From Chloroflexota bacterium (GTDB taxonomy: Bacteria; Chloroflexota; UBA6077; CF-72), in the NCBI GenBank assembly GCA_019247135.1, contig JAFAPL010000371.1:1-11395 (forward strand): a stretch of DNA of 11,395 nucleotides, in the 5' to 3' direction. Of this stretch, positions 6,898 through 11,395 are shown in pieces. Positions within the stretch are counted from its first letter, which is position 1. Each line of letters begins with the position of its first letter. A model generated the notes under the pieces. It made no database searches, was not told the origin of the DNA, and was given only the letters and a program-made list of their open reading frames with translations. Both the position numbers and the translations under genes were made by a program.

Positions 6898-8309
6898 CGG
6901 GCCGCCTGCCCAGTCCGCCGCGGGTGGACCTTCATTGTGAAACCCTCCGGCTTCTCGGTCAGCGTCTCGTGGATCTTCAGCTCGTAGTTGTTGTAGTCGA
7001 CCAGCTCGAAGCGCTGGAGGATCATGCCCAGCACCAGCGCTGCCTCCAGCATCGCGAACTGCCGACCGATACAGGCCCGCTGGCCGTTGCCGAACGGCTT
7101 GAAGGCGTTGGGTGGCAGCCCCCGCTCGTTCTCCTCGCTGAAGTGGTCCGGGTTGAACGCCTGGGCGTCGTCGCCCCAGACGCTCGGGTCGCGGTGCAGG
7201 CTACCGACCAGGATCGAGGCCCCTTCCGGCCGGGTGATGCGGTACTTGCCGCCGATGACCTCCGCGTCGGCGTGAGGCTGGAGGGTGAAGGCCGGCGCCG
7301 GCGGGTGGAGGCGCAGTGCCTCCTTCAGCACCTGGGTGATGTACCTGAGCTGGTGCATCTGCTGATACGTCGGCATCACGGTCGTGTCGGTGCCCAGCAC
7401 CTGGTCGACCTCGGCGTAGGCCTTTGCCAGGACGTCCGGGTGGTGCATCAGCAAGTACAGTGCGAACGACAGCAGGCCGCTGGTGGTCTCGTGGCCGGCG
7501 ATCAGGAAGGTGATGATCTGGTAGCGGATGTTAACGTCGTCCAGACCCTCGTTGGTCTCCTTGTCAACGCCGGTCAGCATGCGCGCCAGCAAGTCGATCT
7601 TGCCGTTCTCGCCCTTCGGCTGGGCGCGGCGCTCCTTGATGAGGGTGTCGACCATCTCGTCCATGTACTCGACGTCGGCGTCGAACTGGCGCCGCTCGCG
7701 CACGCTGATTTTGTCCTGCACCGGCAGGCGGTTGGCGCGCTGCATGGACTCGCTCAGGCAGCGGGTCATGGCCTCGACGAATGGGTGTGGCGCCTGGCGG
7801 TAGAAGGAGTTGAAGCGGTAGCCGAAGCCGCACAGGCCGATGGTGTCCAGCGTCAGCCGGGTCATGTCAGGCGTGACCTGAATGTCGTCGTCCGGGTTCA
7901 GACGCTGCCACTTCTTGACCAGCTGCTGAGCGATGTCGACCATCATCAGGAAGTAGTCGCGCATCGCCTGCTGACTGAACGCGGGCAGCAGAATGGCGTG
8001 CGCCTTGCGCCAGTTGGGCTCCTCGGTATAGGCGGTGAACAGCCCGTCGCCGGCGAATGCGCGCACTTGGGTGAGGCCGGCACCGACCTTTTTGTCGAAG
8101 CGCTGCGGGTCGCACAGCTCGTCGGCCAGCGCGAAGCCGGAGACGAACACCGCCTCACGGTTGAGGATGGTCAGCCGGAAGATCGGCCCGTAATCGCGCG
8201 CCAGGGCGTTGAGCGCCGCCACGGGGGCGCCCCGATCGACGTCAAACAGGTTGCCGACGACCGGCTTCGCCGGCGGCCGCGGGATCTCTTCCAATCGGAC
8301 ATCTACCAC
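6894..8309 (-). CDS. Stand-alone cytochrome P450, CYP102-like heme domain without reductase
   Basis: A 471-residue P450 that corresponds to the heme domain only of a CYP102 enzyme and stops where the BM3 linker would begin. All core features are present: AGHETTS with Thr275, ExxR at E330-R333, FGNGQRACIG with heme ligand Cys413, and the long TRLTLDTIGLCGFGYRFNSF stretch shared with the fusion. Phe91 matches BM3 Phe87, Arg51 matches Arg47, and Phe55 takes the Tyr51 place; RLHPPAPAF differs from RLWPTAPAF in the fusion. The GTG start at 8309 is chosen because an AGAGGAG ribosome site lies at 8316-8322, six bases upstream, and because the upstream frame is the overlapping membrane gene. It has no flavin domains, so it needs electrons from elsewhere; the adjacent fusion is the obvious candidate donor, by inference. 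Probably arose by duplication of the fusion's heme domain. Confidence 0.92.
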   Translation of the reverse strand: MVDVRLEEIPRPPAKPVVGNLFDVDRGAPVAALNALARDYGPIFRLTILNREAVFVSGFALADELCDPQRFDKKVGAGLTQVRAFAGDGLFTAYTEEPNWRKAHAILLPAFSQQAMRDYFLMMVDIAQQLVKKWQRLNPDDDIQVTPDMTRLTLDTIGLCGFGYRFNSFYRQAPHPFVEAMTRCLSESMQRANRLPVQDKISVRERRQFDADVEYMDEMVDTLIKERRAQPKGENGKIDLLARMLTGVDKETNEGLDDVNIRYQIITFLIAGHETTSGLLSFALYLLMHHPDVLAKAYAEVDQVLGTDTTVMPTYQQMHQLRYITQVLKEALRLHPPAPAFTLQPHADAEVIGGKYRITRPEGASILVGSLHRDPSVWGDDAQAFNPDHFSEENERGLPPNAFKPFGNGQRACIGRQFAMLEAALVLGMILQRFELVDYNNYELKIHETLTEKPEGFTMKVHPRRTGQAAR

Positions 8310-8806
8310 GCCAGGCTCCTCTTGCGACTTTGATACGCCCGATAAGTCGCGAGCGCGTTCGCGACCACCATGCCGACGCCGAACGCCAGCAGGGCCGACG
8401 TGGCCAGGCCAGCGATGGACGGGTCGGGGTTGCTCCGCCCGACGACTTGCCGCACCACCACGCGGCCGGCGAACACCACCAACCACAGCATGACGCCCAG
8501 CTGCGTGTTCTGCACCAGCAGCTTGGCGGCGTCCGTGTCCACCCGGTGCACGTCGAACTGCGTACCGCGGACGAAGCCGACCAGCAGCCCGAGCAGCAGA
8601 CCGACCCCTATCCAGCCCCAGGCGCCAAGGTCGCCGGGCGTGCTGCGCACCAGCGTGACGGCCGTGAGCAGCACCAGGACCAGCGGCACCAACCACAGCC
8701 GGCGCACCGACACCCGCCGCTGACGCATCTGCATCAGCAGCAACACGCCCACGAGAAGCAGACCAGCGGCGTCGATCAGCGGGTTGCTCAGGTCAGCGAT
8801 CCTCAT
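8303..8806 (-). CDS. Small four-helix membrane protein, DUF1453/CcdC-like
   Basis: A 167-residue polytopic inner-membrane protein. Hydrophobic segments lie at about residues 8-26, 37-53, 63-79 and 100-118, with a fifth weaker one at 131-151; basic loops (MRQRRVSVRR at 27-36) fit the positive-inside rule. The pattern LLGLLVGFVRGTQFDVHRVD followed by LGVMLWLVVFAGR resembles the DUF1453 (CcdC-like) proteins often found alone or near redox or cell-envelope genes; I match it by appearance only and the biochemical role is unknown. The ATG at 8806 overlaps the amylase stop in ATGA with a GAGG ribosome site four bases upstream, and its TAG overlaps the next GTG by seven bases, so translation is probably coupled on both sides. 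An alternative is an unrelated small membrane protein. Confidence 0.8.
   Translation of the reverse strand: MRIADLSNPLIDAAGLLLVGVLLLMQMRQRRVSVRRLWLVPLVLVLLTAVTLVRSTPGDLGAWGWIGVGLLLGLLVGFVRGTQFDVHRVDTDAAKLLVQNTQLGVMLWLVVFAGRVVVRQVVGRSNPDPSIAGLATSALLAFGVGMVVANALATYRAYQSRKRSLAW
8316..8322 (-). promoter_or_regulatory. Ribosome binding site fixing the GTG start of the stand-alone P450
   Basis: AGAGGAG on the minus strand, six bases before the GTG at 8309 and inside the last codons of the membrane protein gene. It supports the short start over the much longer open frame that runs through the upstream gene in another phase. Confidence 0.7.
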
Positions 8807-10629
8807 GGGACCTCGCCCGATCGCGCCACGAAGGCCCCCAGCCGGCCGAGCGTCAGGGTCGCGCCCCCGCCGGCCCGGACGGCCAGTCGGGCGGCGGCAT
8901 TCGTCTCGCCGGTTCGTGCCAGGACCCCCGTGTAGGCGCCCGGCGGAAGATCGACCGGCGTCGTCAGCTCGACCGTCCGGGCATCGCCACGGTTGACGGC
9001 GACTAGCACCGTGTCGGCCCCGGACCGACGCTCGAACACGAGCACGTCCGCGTCGGTGTACACACCTTGGTAGGTGCCCTGCCAGACCGCCGCGCTCGAC
9101 TGCCTCAGACGCGCTAGCGCCTGGATGATTTCGAAGGCCGGCGTCGTCTCGCTCCAGGCGGTCATGCCCAGCCGGTTGTAGGGGTCGTCGTTGTCCGAGT
9201 TGATGTATGTCGGCGGCGTGTCGTGGCCCTCGTCGTAGCGGGCCAGGTACTGCTCGTCGCCGTAGAAGATGATCGGGATGCCGCGCACGGTCATCAGCAG
9301 CACCGTGGCCAGATCCAGCCGCCGTTCGCGCTCCGTCTCGCTCTGGATGCCCAGCTTCTGCAGGCGCACGAGCGTCCGCATCTGGTCGTGGTTGTCGATG
9401 AAGGTGCCCTGCCAGTCGTCGCGACCGTCGAACGCCGTGGTCCGCTGCTGGAGCAAGGCGTCCAGGTCGGCGCCACTGGTCGCCTGCGCCGGCTCCTCGT
9501 AGCTGCCGCCGATAAAACGGTTCAAGGCCAAGGCGAGCTGGAAGTCGAGGATGTTGGTGCCATACACGTCGTAGTGGTTGGCGAAGGCGAGCGACCGGTC
9601 GTCTCCGACCCCGCCGTTCGACCACTCGCCCACGAAGTAGGGCGCCTCTCGCCCCTCGGCGGCGGTGTGGTCCGTCAGCTCGTGGGTGAACCGGGCGACG
9701 AACTCCGGGAACGGGAACTTGATCGCATCCAGACGAAAGTCGTCCACGCCGTTGTCCAGCCACAGCTTGCCGGCCGCGATCAGGTACGCGGCCATCGTGG
9801 GATTGCGCTGGTCGTAGCCACTGAGATCGGCGAGCAGGCAGTGGTGGAGCTGCCAATCGTCCCACTCGGAATCCGCCACCTTCTGGGCTGCCTGGCAGGC
9901 GGCGGTGTTCTGGTAATGTTTGTAGAAGCGCCTGCCCGTCGCCGGATCGTAATCGTGCGCATAGCTACGGATGAACGGGACGCTCGGTCCATCGAGCTGA
10001 TCGAGCTGGCCATACGCATGGTTGTCGTTCGGGTTCGAGTGGTTGAGAGTGATGTCCTGGATGTAGCGCATGCCGCGGGCGTGCAGGGCCTGGCTGAGCT
10101 GGCTGACGTCGGCCCAGGTGCCAAAGTGCGGGTTGACAGCGTCGTAGTTCTGCACCCAATAGCCGTGGTAACTCGTCCCGTAGCCGGTCCCGCCCTCGTA
10201 GGCGGCGACGTTCTCCATGAGCGGCGTCACCCACACCGCCGACGCGCCCAGGCGCTGCACGTAGTCCAGCTTGTCGATGATGCCTTGGACATCGCCGCCC
10301 CAGTAGCGGCGCCATTGGGCCTCATCCGGACACGTCTGCTCGAAGCAGTTGACGTCGTTGGTGGCGTCGGGATGGTCCGGATCGACGTAGGGCTCCAAGG
10401 GCTCGTGCGCGTGGAAACGGTCAGCAACCAGGAAATAGATCGTTCGCGAGCGGTAGTCGGGCGCCGGCTGCGCCGCGGCCGTCCCGCCAAGCCCGGACGG
10501 CACTAGCACCAGGGCCGCGAGGCCGAGCAGGATAATCGGCGTCAGCAACTGGCGCACGAGCGCGATTTGGTGCTCCATGGCCTCGGAGTAACGGGACGGA
10601 TTGGGCTCGGTAGTTACGTGGTTCGGCAT
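8803..10629 (-). CDS. Secreted alpha-amylase-family glycoside hydrolase (GH13)
   Basis: Predicted to hydrolyse or transfer alpha-1,4-glucans outside the cell. Positions count from the internal ATG at 10578, which gives 591 residues; the ATG at 10629 adds 17. MEHQIALVRQ then LLTPIILLGLAALVLVP form a signal peptide with a likely cut after Ala36. GH13 regions follow in order: DITLNH at 175-180; FRLDAIKF with nucleophile Asp284; FVGEWS with acid/base Glu318; TFIDNHD with Asp398. An early RRYWGGDVQGI and YHGYW recall cyclodextrin glucanotransferase/maltogenic amylase types (GH13_2-like), but there is no C-terminal starch-binding domain. Cys78/Cys83 and Cys228/Cys247 may form disulphides, fitting export. 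A small beta domain closes the protein (about 500-590). The stop overlaps the next ATG. Neither start has a clear ribosome site, and the frame stays open to 10794, so the N-terminus is uncertain. It is the first gene of the block. Confidence 0.9.
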   Translation of the reverse strand: MPNHVTTEPNPSRYSEAMEHQIALVRQLLTPIILLGLAALVLVPSGLGGTAAAQPAPDYRSRTIYFLVADRFHAHEPLEPYVDPDHPDATNDVNCFEQTCPDEAQWRRYWGGDVQGIIDKLDYVQRLGASAVWVTPLMENVAAYEGGTGYGTSYHGYWVQNYDAVNPHFGTWADVSQLSQALHARGMRYIQDITLNHSNPNDNHAYGQLDQLDGPSVPFIRSYAHDYDPATGRRFYKHYQNTAACQAAQKVADSEWDDWQLHHCLLADLSGYDQRNPTMAAYLIAAGKLWLDNGVDDFRLDAIKFPFPEFVARFTHELTDHTAAEGREAPYFVGEWSNGGVGDDRSLAFANHYDVYGTNILDFQLALALNRFIGGSYEEPAQATSGADLDALLQQRTTAFDGRDDWQGTFIDNHDQMRTLVRLQKLGIQSETERERRLDLATVLLMTVRGIPIIFYGDEQYLARYDEGHDTPPTYINSDNDDPYNRLGMTAWSETTPAFEIIQALARLRQSSAAVWQGTYQGVYTDADVLVFERRSGADTVLVAVNRGDARTVELTTPVDLPPGAYTGVLARTGETNAAARLAVRAGGGATLTLGRLGAFVARSGEVP

Positions 10630-10992
10630 CGGCACTTTTTGGTAGCGGCAGTCTAGAGCCAGGCGTCGCCAGGGGCCAGAGGCGTGGTCACTGAATCCAA
10701 TGGCACCCAGGTCGGCCGCTGCTGCGTGTGGGAGATGAACAACGAAGCCGAGGCCGAGCACTGTGTCGGTCGCGAGCTCTTGTCCATATGTCATGGTTCA
10801 CGCGGTACTTGGCCAGGCCGCGCGCATCCGAGCGCTTCGACCACACCGACATCCCTCCCAATGTTCAGCCCGCACGGCGAGTCAGCCGGAAGCCCGCACG
10901 CTCGGTCGACAGCCGGTCGACAGCAAGTCAGCAGTTCTGGGGATACGCTCGCCGATTCGGTGCGAGACGGTGTTGAACGCGACGTAGTGCAT
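10630..10992. other. Upstream region of the operon, between amylase gene and transposon end
   Basis: About 360 bp with no convincing gene. The amylase frame stays open to an ATG at 10794, but those 55 extra codons (GQELATDTVLGLG and on) precede the signal peptide and would be abnormal for a secreted protein. The operon promoter should lie here, yet I see no sigma-70-like pair I would defend. An 11-bp tandem repeat lies at 10903-10924. The segment ends at the Tn3-type inverted repeat, so promoter elements further out could have been displaced by the insertion. Confidence 0.45.
10903..10924. repeat. Perfect 11-bp tandem direct repeat (two copies)
   Basis: CGGTCGACAGC occurs twice head to tail, at 10903-10913 and 10914-10924, about 280 bp upstream of the amylase start and 68 bp from the transposon end. 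Each copy holds the palindrome GTCGAC, so the pair could serve as a binding site, or could be replication slippage. Confidence 0.6.
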
Positions 10993-11030
10993 GGGCTCCC
11001 GCAATCATCGGAACGAAAATGTCCATCAGA
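10993..11030. repeat. Terminal inverted repeat of a Tn3-family transposon (transposase-proximal end)
   Basis: GGGCTCCCGCAATCATCGGA followed by ACGAAAATGTCCATCAGA resembles the 38-bp ends of Tn3-family elements, which begin with a run of G, hold a CGGAA core and are AT-richer in the inner half. It sits exactly where expected: the TnpA stop codon (11026-11028) lies inside it. The outer boundary is taken at the GGG at 10993; it could be one base off. The mate repeat and the target duplication lie outside the window. Confidence 0.65.
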
Positions 11031-11395
11031 AGTCGTTGGCATCGGGCGACGTAACGAGCAGGTCCTCCTCGTCGAGCTTGGCGGGATCGCGCAGGGGTCG
11101 GAACTCACCGCGGGCGACGGTCTCCGGCAGCGAGAAGTGGTAGCGGCCCAGGGACGTTGATATGGTTGGTGCCCAGGGGTGAGAGGCGCGCGACGTCCTC
11201 GTCATTGACAGTACCGCCCTGGGCGCGCACTTGGGTCAGGGCGCGGTCCATGTACAGCGTCGTCCAGAGGATCAGCACGTTGACCACCAGGCCCAAGGCC
11301 CCGAGCTGATCCTCGATTCCCTCGCGATAGGGCTGGCGGAGCTCGCCTTTGCGGCCGTGGAAGACGTGCCGAGCCACTTTGTGGCGGTCCTCATG
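11026..11395 (-). pseudogene. tnpA: C-terminal end of a Tn3-family transposase (TnpA), frameshifted, runs off the window
   Basis: The minus strand is open from the right edge: HEDRHKVARHVFHGRKGELR, YREGIEDQLGALGLVVNVL, and DEDVARLSPLGTNHIN are the hallmark C-terminal segments of Tn3-family TnpA. After HIN the frame breaks at 11151-11153, where GTCCCTGG has one base more than expected (GTC CTG G). In the next frame the protein resumes as LGRYHFSLPETVARG and ends LLVTSPDANDF with TGA at 11026-11028. The shift removes only the last 43 or so residues from the true frame and replaces them with 11 unrelated ones, so activity is doubtful unless the extra C is a sequencing error. TnpA catalyses replicative, cointegrate-forming transposition. 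Adjacent sequence at 10993 is the terminal repeat. Confidence 0.85.

Noticed and set aside
3550..6987. Very long plus-strand open frame (over 1,100 codons) opposite the P450 fusion
   Set aside because: It mirrors the fusion gene in a high-GC, codon-biased region where the antisense frame rarely meets stops. Its product is rich in Arg, Val, Gly, Gln and His with no recognisable motif, while the minus strand has every P450 and reductase motif.
6924..8333. Long plus-strand open frame opposite the stand-alone P450
   Set aside because: Same antisense effect; the product repeats the composition and phrases of the frame opposite the fusion because the two P450 genes are homologous.
8310..8696. N-terminal extension of the stand-alone P450 frame up to 8696
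   Set aside because: The extension overlaps the membrane protein gene out of phase, reads as low-complexity Arg/Ala/Gly, and a good ribosome site with GTG at 8309 matches the expected P450 N-terminus.
8807..9865. Extension of the membrane protein frame upstream to 9865
   Set aside because: It overlaps the amylase gene out of phase; the ATG at 8806 with the ATGA overlap is the natural start.
9223..10506. Long plus-strand open frame opposite the amylase gene
   Set aside because: Antisense shadow of a well-supported GH13 gene; no motif, no ribosome site.
10684..11160. Plus-strand open frame near the right edge
   Set aside because: Its second half is the antisense of the TnpA C-terminus and crosses the transposon end; the first half has no recognisable content.

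Overview
The window is high-GC bacterial DNA with mobile-element debris on both sides of one intact, tightly coupled minus-strand gene block. Taxonomy cannot be fixed from the sequence. The gene content (CYP102-type P450s, a secreted GH13 amylase, and decayed tyrosine recombinase and Tn3 genes) would fit a Chloroflexota- or Actinomycetota-like soil bacterium, but that is only an impression.

Left part (1-1239, plus strand): the 3' end of one gene, then a complete paralogue of it. Both encode an unrecognised envelope-type domain. The complete copy has one N-terminal membrane segment and a proline-rich spacer. A gene-free stretch (1240-1570) follows.

Recombination scrapyard (about 1571-3457): three broken genes abut one another. 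They are a tyrosine recombinase catalytic domain on the plus strand, cut just before its tyrosine; an internal piece of a Tn3-family transposase on the minus strand; and a second, unrelated tyrosine recombinase on the plus strand with several frameshifts. A short hydrophobic stub on the minus strand (3458-3621) may be what remains of a further operon gene.

Core block (10629 down to 3622, minus strand), in transcription order: a secreted alpha-amylase-family hydrolase (GH13), a four-helix membrane protein resembling the DUF1453/CcdC type, a stand-alone CYP102-like P450 heme domain, and a full-length CYP102 (P450-BM3-like) P450-reductase fusion. Successive genes overlap by 4, 7 and 4 nt, so they are probably one translationally coupled operon. 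The two P450 heme domains are clearly homologous, so the stand-alone enzyme looks like a duplicate of the fusion's heme domain and may borrow electrons from its neighbour.

Right edge (10993-11395): the terminal inverted repeat and the C-terminal end of a second, different Tn3-family transposase, which carries a one-base frameshift. The element runs off the window to the right and ends about 360 bp upstream of the amylase gene.

I see no RNA genes, CRISPR arrays or convincing riboswitches. The most unusual intact feature is the coupled amylase, membrane protein, solo P450 and self-sufficient P450 arrangement.
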